Shown here piece after piece: positions 1 to 9,743 of a DNA stretch of 64,000 bases. Source of the DNA: Cordylochernes scorpioides (Eukaryota; Arthropoda; Arachnida; Pseudoscorpiones; Chernetidae); assembly GCA_030710605.1 (NCBI GenBank), contig CP092874.1, positions 42,590,965 to 42,654,964 on the forward strand. Reading direction: 5' to 3'. The position numbers and the translations under genes are program-made. Under the pieces are notes generated by a model. It searched no databases. It worked only from the letters and a program-made list of their open reading frames with translations, and was not told where the DNA came from. Each line of letters starts with the position of its first letter. Position 1 is the stretch's first letter.

Positions 1-504
1 AATACCAAGATAGGAAATCCGCGAGAGGTATTTCACGAGGCCGTAAGAAGACAGAAGCAGTTCACTACAGGTTGCGAGGTTTATTTCCGCAACTATGCAA
101 CTGGACCTAAATGGAAAAAAGGTACCATTTTGAAATTATTGAGCTGTCATCACTACCTTATAAGTTGCGAGTGCCTCATCTATAAGAGGCAAATCAATTA
201 ATTGCGACCTGTGAGAAATAAACAAGTGGAGACAAGAAATTTTATATTTCCTCGAACATAAGGAAAGTAGCCTGTAGGTGGAAGTCAGAAAGAAAGTGAA
301 GAGGAGGTTCCAGAGGTTATATCAGGAAACAAAGAGGAGACTGCTGATGTGCACGTGCCCTCTTGAACTCCTAGACCGGGGACTGCTTCTGTGCAAGTGC
401 CCTCCTGCAGTCCTAAACCGGAGACTGCCGCTGTGCAAGTGCCCGTCCGCAGTCCTAGCCCTCAGAGAGCTAGGAAACCCCTAGACCGACTGGAATATTA
501 TTAA
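1..504 (+). pseudogene. Ty3/gypsy pol polyprotein, C-terminal tail (gypsy-1)
   Basis: Reading from about position 80, the translation shows the short C-terminal integrase-tail pattern of K02A2.6/mag-like Ty3/gypsy elements: a VYFRNY...GPKWKKGTI block, then HYLISCE...IYKRQIN. A TAA near 199 sits where the family normally has a Gln codon before LRP, so the copy is broken. Further on, a proline/valine-rich segment contains an approximately 45-bp tandem repeat (about 345-465). The frame ends RKPLDRLEYY at a TAA at 502-504, just before the polypurine tract and LTR. The element body lies outside the window to the left. The integrase catalytic core is not visible here. Family assignment rests on motif recognition only. 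Confidence 0.7.
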
Positions 505-513
505 GGGGGGAGA
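505..513 (+). promoter_or_regulatory. Polypurine tract of gypsy-1
   Basis: An uninterrupted purine run, GGGGGGAGA, directly follows the pol stop codon and abuts the LTR start. This is the position of the plus-strand primer in LTR retrotransposons. Confidence 0.65.
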
Positions 514-685
514 TGTGTTGTGTTTGTAAATAGATGAAGATTATTTGCATTCTTTAAAGTCCCATTATGTAAAAATATATGTGTATATAAATTGAACATT
601 AATTGTTGGCCAAACGAAAATAATAAGAGCTAAAATAAAAGTCATGGTCAAGTTTGAGTTGTTGTGCGTCTAATTAGACACAACC
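514..685 (+). repeat. 3' LTR of gypsy-1
   Basis: The LTR begins TG(TG)TTGTG after the polypurine tract and ends in CACAAC, which gives inverted termini TGTTGTG/CACAAC. It contains a TATA-like TATATAAAT near 583 and an AATAAA near 634. The expected terminal A is missing at the join with LINE-A. No second LTR is in the window. Confidence 0.6.
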
Positions 686-1886
686 TTAACGACATCCATC
701 CTTACCTCACTGAAGACACAAAGGTTGCCTGTTATGCAGATTATATAGCCATATGGCACACAAGTAGCAGTATAAAATATCAGAAAAATACTGAACACAT
801 CAATGAGAGGACTGGAGAAGTGGGCAATGAAACTCAAAATGACCATAAACCCAATAAAAACAAACCTATGCGACTTCTTCACCGACAGGGAAAAAAAGGC
901 ATAAATATAACCCCAAAATAAGCATAAACACCCAAATATTTGATAAATTGAATCTCCAAAATAGCTAGGTGTGATACTTGATGAGGAATTACGATTTACA
1001 GAACACATAATTAGCACCTCAAACAGAGCTACCAGAAGCCTAAACATTCTGAGAAGGCTATGTGGAAAAAATTGGGGAGCAAAACCCAGAATTCTCAGAA
1101 CAACATATATCACCTTCTTAAGGCCGATAATGGAATATGCAACACTCGTCTGGGCTTCCTCAAGTTCATAACTAAAAAGAAGACTAGACAGTGTTCATGC
1201 AAAAGCGGCCAAAATAATCACTGGTGCTGTTTCATTCTCCAACAAAGAGAAAATTCAGAGAGAATGTGGTCTAGACCTACTCGAAAGCAGAAGACAATTA
1301 AAAACAATAAAATTCACCAATAGCTAAAAGGTAAAGAAACCGAACACATATTCCATTGAACCTATTCAAACTGGACACAAAAATAAAGACTCAAAAGATC
1401 TTCAACATTTCAGTACGACAACAATATTAGAAAGGGCATAAATATGAAACATAATGACTTTCAAATTCAATAAGAACCAATATTTCCTACCACATTGACA
1501 TCAAATGTAATTATCAATCTTAACCTGAATGAACCCTGCAATAAAAAAGAGAACAAAAACATACTTAAAAAGAAAGGACTTGACACAATTGGTTTATGCA
1601 ATCAGATAAATTATTTACCAGCATATACAGATGGATCATCAGACCTTACCCTGAGTAATGGAGGGGCCGGAATTAACATAATACTGCAAGATAGAAAACA
1701 CATCAAAATCAAAGAAAGAGAAGGAAAGATATCGTCAAACTTCACTTGTGAACTGACAGCTATCTGGAAAGCTCTTGATTTATGCCTTAACCAACCATCT
1801 CTGCATCAAGCAGAAGGAATTTTAAAATACAGCGACTCCATATCCGCTCTAGAAGCAGTTCAGAAGGGCAATACTATAATCACACA
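686..1886 (+). pseudogene. LINE-A copy 1: reverse transcriptase and RNase H, 5' part
   Basis: This is a decayed non-LTR retrotransposon. Around 715-760 the translation carries CYADYIAIWHTS, a YADD-box in which the second Asp has become Tyr. At 970-1160 follows GVILDEELRFTEH...PIMEYATLVWAS, typical of the RT thumb of I/R1/jockey-type LINEs. An RNase H domain starts near 1610 with AYTDGSSDL, then ELTAIWKALDL (about 1750) and YSDSISALEAV (about 1830), which supply its Asp-Glu-Asp residues. Several stops and frameshifts break the frame. The 5' end abuts the gypsy-1 LTR. RNase H points to the I superfamily. The element is cut by LINE-B and resumes at 3298. Confidence 0.8.
1868..1886. repeat. Target site duplication, left copy (LINE-B insertion)
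   Basis: The 19-bp sequence GCAATACTATAATCACACA recurs exactly at 3279-3297 on the other side of LINE-B. The paralogous LINE-A copy near 30640-30660 has the uninterrupted site with one difference. Confidence 0.9.
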
Positions 1887-3278
1887 CATAAGCCTTTTTA
1901 TTGGGGCATTCAGCCCTATACATGATTCCCCTCTACGGGATTTAGGAAAGGAAGATATTTCAAAAGTAAAAACTAGAATACAAGAAGTAATAAGGAAAGA
2001 GAGAAGAAAGAAAACCAAACAAAAAGAAATATAACCATATATACAAAAAAAAAAAAACATACAGAGCAAAAGGAACCGTACATGATTAAATATTTAAATT
2101 AAAGTACCAATGTTTAGAATATGTCAAGGTTAAGATATCATTGAGAGAGCTAGTGTGGAATCAGCCGCATTCAATCTTCGCTTTCCTCCTCCGAGCAAAC
2201 CACGATTTTCGGCGAATCCATCATTCTCCAACGGACATTGACTGCGGCCTTGTAGAATCTATATAAACCGAGGGAGAGACCCTGATCAACCATCAGTGTG
2301 TTCATCCAGCTGCAAATTTGTTGGCAGTCAGGTTGAGACCAGGGTAAGTCACCCAAAATTTATTTCCTCTGTTTCTCTAAGCAAGAGCATTCAAATATTA
2401 TATGCATAATTTCGTCTTGGATTCTGTTTTCACACAGATCGCAAGTTAGAGTCAAATCAATCTTCCAGCGCTTTGAACGATTTTCTGGGAAGATCGTCCA
2501 AAGGAGTCTCAGTTGTGCAAAAAATCTTTTAATTGCTAGAGGAATAGTTGTGAATAAATATCGTTCTGCTGTTATTGAATTTTTTAGGTATTTGAAGTGA
2601 CTGTAATGTGAAGTATTTAGAATTTTCGCCATGTCGTTTTGGATGCTTTGTTCGGTTGCTATTCGAATTATAGCAGGGATTTCAGTCAGTATTGCAGTGT
2701 AATCCGGACAATCCTTCAGGAATGAAAAACCGTTTGAGTCTAAAATGGTTGACAGGTTTTCGACAACACAGCAAGGAGTTTATTGTAAAATTGCTGCCAG
2801 TCCGATATTGAGATATTGCTTTGTGTATAGTTTCTTTTTCTGAAGCGAGCTATTGTTTTCCAGAATTCACTTGAGTCGTATGTATTATTTAATTTTTCTT
2901 GTATTTCACAGAAATATTTTTTCCTTTTATTTTTAATAATCGATGTGTATTTGTTCCTTGTTTTAACATATTCCAAACGATCTAGATCCCTATTAGATTT
3001 AATAAATTTTGTCAGAGTTGATTTCATAATCTTTTTCGCTATGTAGCACTCATGATCAAACCAAGGCTTCGACAGTGAGTTATTCGCTTTTATTTCAATT
3101 TGCATACCATTTTGTACCATTGCGATTTTGATCTGATTAACCATGTTGTTCATTATATTCTCAATCGAGTTATTCCAAAATCCATAAGCTCCTCCTAAGT
3201 CTTCTACAAATAGCGTTACTTTTTCGGGTAACCATATATATTTTTTCTTTACCCGTGAAGTCGGGTTCATCACTTGTT
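1887..3278 (-). mobile_element. LINE-B, internally deleted, inserted in LINE-A
   Basis: Minus-strand non-LTR fragment between two 19-bp target duplications. Its upstream part (about 2740-3240) encodes a pre-RT region with SKPWFDHECYIAKKIM and SSEFWKTIARFRKR. The downstream part (2360-2632) encodes the C-terminal LTCDLCENRIQDEIMHIIF zinc-like motif. The RT core between them is missing, so this copy is internally deleted. Both parts resemble the longer LINE-E at 38.2-41.1 kb (SKPWFDKNCYEMKK, CTFCGSGITTEMLHYLF). The 3' end near 1890-1920 also matches: CCTATA...AATAAA, then GGCTT. Confidence 0.8.
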
Positions 3279-3297
3279 GCAATACTATAATCACACA
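3279..3297. repeat. Target site duplication, right copy (LINE-B insertion)
   Basis: Exact second copy of the 19-bp duplication found at 1868-1886. Confidence 0.9.
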
Positions 3298-3939
3298 GAA
3301 AATACACTCGTTACTTACCCAACTGGAATCATTGGAGAATAACTGCATTCTACAATGGATTCCTGCCCGTATTGGGATCGGGGGTAATGAAATGGCAGTT
3401 GAATTGGCAAAGGAAGCCAAAATGTTTTCCAAAGGAAAGAACAAATGTCATATTTGGCGTTAATGCTTTTGTAAAATATAAGATAATTAAACAAAAAATA
3501 AGAAAAGATCAAAATGTGAAATAAACTCTGAGAGAAAAATGACAAAACTATAACAAGACTTAGAACAAAACACTATAAAGGAATGACAATGCATCCAGAT
3601 GGCACAACAAGAACCTATAGGACATGCAACAACTGTCCTGGTGTAGAACTAACACCTACCCAAATATTCTCATGCCCAGCAATGGCCGCAGCCTTGCAGA
3701 AAATTGACATAGACCCAGAGTAGCAGCTTTACACACGCAAGATAGTGGACATTGCTGCTGCTGTGATAGAGATGCATGGGGACATCTGAGGTTCTTCATT
3801 GGACACGACAACAACAGAAAGTTGACATAGACCCAGAGCAGCAGCTTTACACACCCAATATAGTGGACATTGTTGCTGCTGTGATGGAGATGCATGGAGA
3901 CATCTGAGGCTCTTTATTGGACACGAGAACAACAACAAC
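3298..3939 (+). pseudogene. LINE-A copy 1: RNase H C-terminal part and 3' tail
   Basis: Continuation of LINE-A after the LINE-B insertion. About 3350-3420 reads ILQWIPARIGIGGNEMAVEL, the last RNase H motif. The usual W-P-A-H-x-G...GNExAD is altered (His to Arg, Asp to Val). The C-terminal stretch TCNNCPGVELTPTQIFSCPA follows near 3620-3680. The last ~235 bp form a tandem duplication of 118 bp (starts at 3704 and 3822), each ending in a TTATTGGACACG motif and an AAC-rich tail. The tail runs directly into a family B transposon at 3940. Confidence 0.75.
3704..3939 (+). repeat. 118-bp tandem duplication of LINE-A 3' end
   Basis: Two head-to-tail units both begin TTGACATAGACCCAGAG. The same duplication with the same 118-bp period occurs in LINE-A copy 2 (31072 and 31190), so it predates the separation of the two copies. 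Confidence 0.85.
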
Positions 3940-4481
3940 GGCATTCCAGAGTAAAATAAATCATCAGAGATAGATAAATATTTTAAAAAATGAATTAAAA
4001 TAAATATAATTGATAGTAAGTTGAATTAAAAAAATTGAAATTTGTTATCTTCGAAAACAAACCGCATCTAAAATATCATTTTTTTTGTTACTTGTTTTAA
4101 ATTGCATTTACCTATTTTATATCTCTCCGATTTTATTTGAAAATCGTCAACCAAAACTTCTAATTTTGGCGAAGTGGTGTTTTATTAATTTGTTATTTGA
4201 TATTATTAGGTTTCTTTCCTGGGGTATTCAAAAGGGAAAAATACGTGTCGATCAGTTATATTTTTCAATTTATCAAACAATTTGGCCGCTAAAGCTCTGA
4301 TTCTGGTAGAGCGCCATCTGGCGAATAAAATTGTAACTAAAATCAATTTCGAATATTTCATTATTTGCCATTAAAAACCCCATAGCATCCTGAACACAAT
4401 GGTGTTAACCGCATTGTTCCAGGGCAAATATTCGCGGAGTTATTAATATTTTAAATAGTACAAGACTTTTGGATCACCCTG
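3940..4481 (-). mobile_element. Family B DNA transposon, 5' fragment (copy B1)
   Basis: The sequence from GGCATTCCAGAG to ...GGATCACCCTG matches the 5' terminal ~540 bp of the TA-flanked family B elements at 33931 and 37708. It ends at a TA (4482-4483). The other half of the transposon is absent; LINE-A sits at the break. No coding sequence is retained. Confidence 0.75.
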
Positions 4482-4488
4482 TACATAT

Positions 4489-4817
4489 TGTTGCGCTGGT
4501 GACCTGATGTACTGGGAAGAAACATTCGTGAAGTCTTTTTAACGTTTATTCACAAACCAAAAGTTTGGAGGCAAAGCACTTTCTAACTAAAGATTATTGT
4601 CTTAAAAAATCTAAAACAAAAGTATGCAAATTTGACGAAATAAAAGTATGTAAAATAATTATAGAAAACAAAATTATGTAAAAATATTATACATGAAAGT
4701 TATTAAAAATAAATAAGATGTTAAAAGTTACAATTGAATCCATAAGAAAAGATGTAGACAAAACAAGTAAGTTAAAAATGGAACATGTAAATTTAAGGCT
4801 CCAGCAGCGCGCCAACA
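4489..4817 (-). repeat. 3' LTR of gypsy-2
   Basis: Read on the minus strand, the repeat begins TGTTGGCGCG next to the purine tract CAAGAGGGGGAGTAA (about 4818-4832) and ends AGCGCAACA, giving TGTTG/CAACA termini. It contains an AATAAA (TTTATT on plus, about 4541-4546). The flanking bases CATAT (4484-4488) could be one target duplication, but the matching copy was not found. Confidence 0.7.
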
Positions 4818-6041
4818 TTACTCCCCCTCTTGAAAGAGATTTGTCCTCAAGTCTGGTGATCTGTATGGTTTAATTCTTGTCACATGTACTATTTGTCTCT
4901 TTTTCCTTTTTCCCTCTGCAATTTCGATGACTTCGTAGTTTACTGGTGATGTTTGTCGCAGTATTTGGTAAGGACCGACGTATCTTCTTTGTAGTTTGTC
5001 CGCTCTTCCTACTTTCCTTATTGGTGTCCAAATCAGTACCAGATCATTGATGGCATATTTAACTTCTCTGTGAGTTCTATCATATAACTGTTTGGATTTA
5101 TTCTGTCTGGCTATTGTTTTAGAGGTGGATATTTCTTTTGCATCTTCTATTATTTCTAATAGGTTCGATACATATTCGTCATAGTCTTTGTACTTAGAGA
5201 GCTCTGGCATATCAAAAGTCGAATCTAAGAAGGTCAATGGCTCTCGTCCGTGGATTAGGAAGTATGGTGAATAGCCGGTAGTATCCTGTATGGACGAGTT
5301 ATAGGCGAAAGTTACGAATGGAAGTATCTCGTCCCAATTCTGATGTCTCTCGTCGATATACATGGCCATCATATCAGCGAGTGTACGGTTCATTCTCTCC
5401 GTTTGGCCGTTAGTCTGGGGATGATAACTCGTCGTTTTCTTATGGAGCGTATTGCATATCTTTAGAACTTCTTTGAATAGTTTGCTCAAGAAGCAACTCC
5501 CCCGATCAGATATAACTGTTTTGGGTGCGCCGTTTCGTAATACCACTTTTTGCAAGAAAAAGTCTGCAATTTCTTCCGCCGTCCCGCGAGGTAATGCCGC
5601 TGTCTCTATATATCTGGAGTAATAGTCTGTGCATACCAGGATCCAACTATTTCCTCTTCCAGATTTCGGGAATCTCCCCATCAAATCTATTCCCATTTTC
5701 TCAAAAGGTCTTGAAGCTGGTGGAATCGGCTGCAACAGTCCTTGAGGCAATTGGGAAGGTGTCTTGCGAAACTGGCATTCAGGACAACTCAATACATATT
5801 CTTCCACAGTTTTAAGCATTGAGGGCCAGAAATATTTGCTCTTTAGACGATTGTAAGTTCTTTTAATGCCCATATGACCTGATGTTGGATGGTCGTGCAT
5901 ATTTTCTAAGAGCTCTTTCTGTTTGTTTTTCGGGACTATCAACAACCAAGGATCGCCAGTCACAGAAGGATTTTTCTTGAATAATTTCTCTTTAAATTTG
6001 GTGAAGTTCTCTCCATAGCTGTTTGGATTCTGATTTACCAA
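4818..6041 (-). pseudogene. Ty3/gypsy integrase region of gypsy-2 pol
   Basis: A 407-codon open stretch covers the whole integrase. It has an N-terminal HHCC zinc finger (MHDHPTSGHMG ... CPECQFRK). The catalytic core contains MGIDLMGRFP (Asp), TVISDRGSCF (Asp) and NGQTERMNRTL (Glu). The C-terminal part includes YVGPYQIL and HVTRIKPYR. The enzyme inserts element cDNA into chromosomes. All three core acidic residues are present. In the element it is the C-terminal part of the Gag-Pol polyprotein, so the first Met of this open stretch is not a true start. A frameshift separates it from the RNase H segment at 6056. No env-like frame follows; the stop is adjacent to the polypurine tract. Confidence 0.85.
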
Positions 6042-6055
6042 ATTATCGATCTTTT

Positions 6056-6613
6056 TTATATAAGAATCATAATCATGTTCCTCATAATTAATTGTGGAAA
6101 TAATTCTTTCCGGGATAGGACATCGTGAAATCCATCTGCATCTAGATGAGTTTTTCCAGACTTGTATTTAATGGCAAAATCATATTCTTGTAGTTCTAGT
6201 GACCACCTCGCTAATCGCCCTGCAGGGTGTTTCATTTTTGCCATCCAGCACAGACTATGGTGATCGGTATATATAGTGAATTTTCTTCCGTAAAGATATG
6301 GTCTAAATTTTTTAATCGCCCATATGATAGCTAGGCATTCTTTCTCGGTTGTAGAGTAGTTGGTTTCTGCTTTCTGTAATGTCCTGCTTGCATAAGAAAT
6401 TGGACGCTCTTTAGTGTTTTCGTCTAAATGAACAAGCACTGCTCCAAGTCCTTGGTCGCTTGCGTCTGTGTGGAGGCCTATAGGCTTATTTGGATCGTAA
6501 TGCGTTAATACTTCAGGAGAGATGAGTTTGTTTTTCAATGAATTAAATGACAACTCTTGTTCTTTACCCCATGAAAACGAATGGTTTTTACGGGTCAAAA
6601 TCTGTAAAGGCAA
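6056..6613 (-). pseudogene. Ty3/gypsy RNase H region of gypsy-2 pol
   Basis: The segment encodes the RT-linked RNase H that degrades RNA in the RNA:DNA hybrid. Visible motifs are HTDASDQGLGAVL, ISYASRTLQKAE, YSTTEKECLAIIWA and FTIYTDHHSLCWM. These supply the expected Asp, Glu and Asp residues. The family linker WSLELQEYDFAIKYKSGK follows. In an active element this would be continuous with RT and integrase; here it is separated from both by frame changes. Confidence 0.85.
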
Positions 6614-6628
6614 TGCAACTTTTGAAAA

Positions 6629-7668
6629 TTATCTTATAAATCTTCTATAGTATGAACAAAGTCCAAGAAAAGCTCGGACATCTTTGACAGTTCTGGGCGT
6701 TGGAAATTTTCTTATACTTATATTTTTTTCTGGGTCTGGCGCGATTCCTTCATTTGAAACGACATGTCCCAAAATAAGAAGCTTGGTATATGCAAATCGG
6801 CATTTCGAAGCATTGAGTGTCAATCCTGCTGTTTTCAAACATTCTAAGATTGTCTTCAATCTGTTCGAATGGGAATGTAGATCTTCTGAGAATATGATGA
6901 CGTCGTCGAGGTAACAGAGGCATATTTTCCACTTATGGGTTCTAAGAACAGTATCCATTAATCTCTCGAAAGTTGCTGGCCCGTTGCACAATCCAAAAGG
7001 TAGAACATTAAATTGATAAAGTCCATCAGGAGTGTAAAGGCTGTTTTTTCACGGTCCTGTTCTTCCACCTCTACTTGCCAGTAGCCTGAGCAAAGGTCGA
7101 GTGAAGTAAAGTACCTGGCGCCATGAAGGGAATCGAAGCAGCCATCTATGCGCGGTAGTGGATATTGGTCTTTTACTGTGACTGAGTTCAGATTTCTATA
7201 ATCCACGCAAAATCTAAATGTTCCATTCTTTTTCTTCACTAGAATTATAGGGGATGCCCATGGACTTGAGGAATGTGAAATAATTCCATTTTTTAACATA
7301 CTGTTTATTTGATCACTAATTATCTTCCGTTCTTTTAAAGATACTCTGTAAGGATTTTTCCTGATGGGGATATCGCTCGTTGTTCTAATTTGGTGTTTAA
7401 CGAGATGTGTTCTACCCTTATACTCATCCGGTGCAGTGAACATCTCGCCATATCCACTAAGGAGGGTCAAAACCTGGCTGCGTTCTTCCGGACATAACCC
7501 AGGATTTATATCAAAATCAGCTCTAATAGAGGCTACTCTTTGGTTCTCCGTCTGGTACAGTCTGTCTACCTCCGAAAGTATTCCTATCTTCGTGTTCCGG
7601 AAAAGTTTTACAGGTTTGTTCGTACCGTTTAAAATCCATATGGTCAAATATTTCTTCGTATTATTCAA
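6629..7668 (-). pseudogene. Ty3/gypsy reverse transcriptase of gypsy-2 pol
   Basis: Two overlapping open stretches (7668-6958 and 6991-6629) together cover RT. Motifs in order: GIISHSSSPWASPIILVKKK, FRFCVDYRNLN, YPLPRIDGCFDSL, YFTSLDLCSGYWQVEV, then after the frame change MCNGPATFERLMD and CLCYLDDVIIFSEDL, the catalytic YLDD box. The thumb continues with GLTLNASKCRF and RAFLGLCSYYRRFIR. One frameshift near 6960-6990 is the main lesion. The copy therefore looks fairly recent, but it cannot express a full polyprotein. Confidence 0.85.
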
Positions 7669-7731
7669 TAGGGATCTGGTTGTTATAAGATTATATTTGG
7701 TTGTCAGAGAAGGAATATTCTCAATTAGTAT

Positions 7732-8250
7732 TTATCTGCCTGTAATGCTAGTCTTACTATATCCTTTTACTAAACATAAACAATATTCAGGAATGATTTT
7801 ATCCTCAGCTATATGAGCATATCTTAAATTTGATTCATTTTGGTCAAATACATTTGGGGATTCCACCCACAAAGTATTGTTTTGACAATTTATTAGTGCT
7901 TTATTTTGACTTAAAAAGTCATCTCCAAGGATTATTACAGGGTTGCATTTTTTTAAGATAATCATTTCTATTTCATATTCTTTCTTATTGATTTTAAATT
8001 TAACTCTTGACTTCCCTATTGCATTGAGTTTTTGATCATCTGCTGATTTTAATTTTAGATTTTTATCAGGTATGATTTTTAATTCGAGCTTCTTAACAAG
8101 TTCCTCATCAATGCAACCGACCATTGCTCCAGTGTCTATCAGTCCTTCTATTGGCATTCCTTTTATTACAATGCGAATGGTTTTGTTTTTCTGAAGATTT
8201 ACAATTAAATTTATTCTATCACCGGAGAGTTGCGATCCTTTTGACTTAAT
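7732..8250 (-). pseudogene. Ty3/gypsy aspartic protease region of gypsy-2
   Basis: The stretch contains GLIDTGAMVGCIDEEL, the DTGA active-site box of retroelement aspartic proteases, and later VIILGDDFLSQNKA, a match to the conserved ILG-D-FL flap-side motif. The protease cuts the Gag-Pol polyprotein. It lies between the RT (7668) and a short gag remnant, the normal order. Confidence 0.75.
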
Positions 8251-8405
8251 TAGTTTTTTGAAGCTTCCCCTAGAGTAGGGAAGTCTTCCTCACTATGAAT
8301 GTCGAAATCTGGATCCTCTCGCTCCCTATCCTCGATGCCTCTACAATTCTTTAGGTATTCCTCATGTGGTGAATTTGGTTCGTCTATAGACCTCGTATTG
8401 AACCG
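8250..8405 (-). pseudogene. Short gag remnant of gypsy-2
   Basis: Minus-strand translation gives an acidic stretch (FNTRSIDEPNSPHEEYL ... EEDFPTLGEA) between the protease and a primer binding site. No zinc knuckle or capsid region is seen, so most of gag appears deleted. Assignment as gag rests on position only. Confidence 0.35.
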
Positions 8406-8407
8406 CG

Positions 8408-8419
8408 CTCTGCTACCAT
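8408..8419 (-). promoter_or_regulatory. Primer binding site, initiator tRNA-Met type
   Basis: On the minus strand TGGTAGCAGAGC is complementary to the ...GCTCTGCTACCA-like 3' end of metazoan initiator tRNA-Met (acceptor stem CTCTGCTACCA). It lies directly upstream of the gag remnant, where reverse transcription primes. Immediately beyond it the minus strand reads ...CTACA, a possible LTR end. Confidence 0.6.
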
Positions 8420-8424
8420 AAATT

Positions 8425-8600
8425 GTAGTATTTTAAATAATTACAACTCTCTTTAAAGCAACAAAAGAATTATTTATTGCATTTAGCAAGACAAGAAAAC
8501 AAAACAAAAACAAACACGCGGAAAGCCAAAACAAAACTTATAGGTTCGTTCCTATTCCAAATCTAGCTTTCACACAGAGTATTCAAAAATAAAATACGAC
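8425..8600 (-). repeat. Possible 5' LTR remnant next to the primer binding site
   Basis: If the primer site is real, the sequence beyond it should be the 5' LTR. The minus strand ends CTACA here, but the sequence does not match the 3' LTR at 4489-4817 by eye. The right boundary is not visible. It may be a heavily decayed or foreign LTR. Confidence 0.25.
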
Positions 8601-8659
8601 AGTATTTATATAATAGAAAAGTATTTATTTGATTGAATAAAATATTTATTTGTCAATAT

Positions 8660-8690
8660 TTCGGTTGGCTGAACGCCAACCTTCGTCAAG
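8660..8690 (-). ncRNA. Hammerhead-like hairpin of a Penelope-type end (degenerate)
   Basis: Minus strand shows TTGACGA, a perfect stem of eight or so pairs (GGTTGGC/GCCAACC region) and then CGAAA. This resembles the C-U-G-A-N-G-A...GAAA core of hammerheads in PLE terminal repeats, but the first core C is T and no GUH cleavage triplet follows. Probably inactive. Confidence 0.35.
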
Positions 8691-8756
8691 GCATTACACT
8701 TTTGTATAAACTAAATACATGTATATAAAATAATCACAAAAATTAAAGAGAAACAG

Positions 8757-8762
8757 TTTATT
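8757..8762 (-). promoter_or_regulatory. Polyadenylation signal of the KY/hillarin-type gene
   Basis: AATAAA on the minus strand about 100 bases downstream of the stop codon at 8864. It is the first canonical signal after the coding end. Confidence 0.5.
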
Positions 8763-8863
8763 AGGATTCATTACAAAATTCAAAGAGTTTGAAGATAAAG
8801 ACCAAAAGAGAGGGAAGAAGAAAATGATATTTACATGAGGCAATCTGGAGATAAGGGAGTACA

Positions 8864-9743
8864 TCACCGTATGAATGCTATACGGATTCTTTTCTTTTCT
8901 TTCTTAGGCTTTTCAGGCTCAGCAGTAGCTGAGTCCTTCTTCTGGACTGGGGGTCCATCATCATCATACATCTGCCTGGTGAACTTGCAATCGATCAGAA
9001 ATGTCGCAATCAGGGGAAGTCTCAATTTGCCTTTGGTCTTCGGCTTTGGCATACCAAAGAGCATCAGCTTATACATACCAACTTGATTAGGTGTGATATT
9101 GAAGCTTATCTTTGTCCCTTTGTCTTCTCGTTGGATAATCCCCTTTGTATCCATCTCAACACCCTCGATGTCAAAGAGTTGATACGTGATTAGCATCGTT
9201 TCGACAGCTTCAAGAGCAAGACGTCTTTTACCACCCCATGTTACAACCATAGGACCTGCCTGGTTCAATAATTTCAGTTTGCAATCGTAAAAAGCTTGAG
9301 TAGGTCCCCAAGGAACATCGTTTGATGGATAAGGTTGGAGGTACTTCCTTGCAACCTGGCATTCTAATAATAGGATGATAAGATTATGAAGAGAAGTGTC
9401 TTCATTACCACGCATTTCTCTCTCAGGTCGACCGTAGACTTTGAAGAAATAACGGCCTTCGGTTGGAGGTGTAACAGAAAAGGATCCAACCAGACGATCT
9501 TCTTTCAGTTGAGAGAAGACATAGTTGTTTAGAGAGCCATTTTCCAGTTCGTCTGCGGTGTAGAGCTTGTACTTGTAGCGCATAGGCTCGTGGGAAGATA
9601 ACTTCAGCTCCTTGTGGACGCGGAAGACAACAGGATTCTGAGGCCGCGATCGAATCTTAAGATGGTACTCAAAAAAATAAGGTGTCACCTTAGGCAAGTC
9701 GTTAAATTCCTCTAATGTAAGGGAATGATCCAGTAGCTGCCAT
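8864..9743 (-). CDS. KY/hillarin-family protein, last coding exon
   Basis: This exon encodes the C-terminal ~293 residues of a protein of the KY (kyphoscoliosis peptidase)/hillarin family, transglutaminase-like cytoskeletal proteins linked to muscle or septin-associated structures in animals. Landmarks: WQLLDHSLTLEEFN at the start, LPKVTPYFFEYHL, HEPMRYKYKLY, VGSFSVTPPTEGRYFFKVY, LPYPLNDLPWGPTQ-like PYPSNDVPWGPTQAFYD, a second Ig-like repeat ending PNQVGMYKLMLFGMPKPK, and a lysine-rich tail PKKEKKRIRIAFIR. The two homologous halves are the beta-sandwich modules following the transglutaminase-like domain. The exon starts after an AG acceptor at 9744; the ATG at 9743 is not a start. The frame joins the exon at 10930-11050 through a split Arg codon. 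Base composition is clearly richer in GC than the surroundings. Fly Hil, worm ltd-1 and human KY are relatives; orthology is not established here. Confidence 0.88.

Noticed and set aside
670..1113. 147-codon minus-strand open frame, hydrophobic, membrane-like
   Set aside because: Complementary to the LINE-A RT region; the hydrophobic composition is a by-product of an A-rich sense strand.
7364..7816. 150-codon plus-strand open frame
   Set aside because: Antisense shadow of the gypsy-2 protease/RT.
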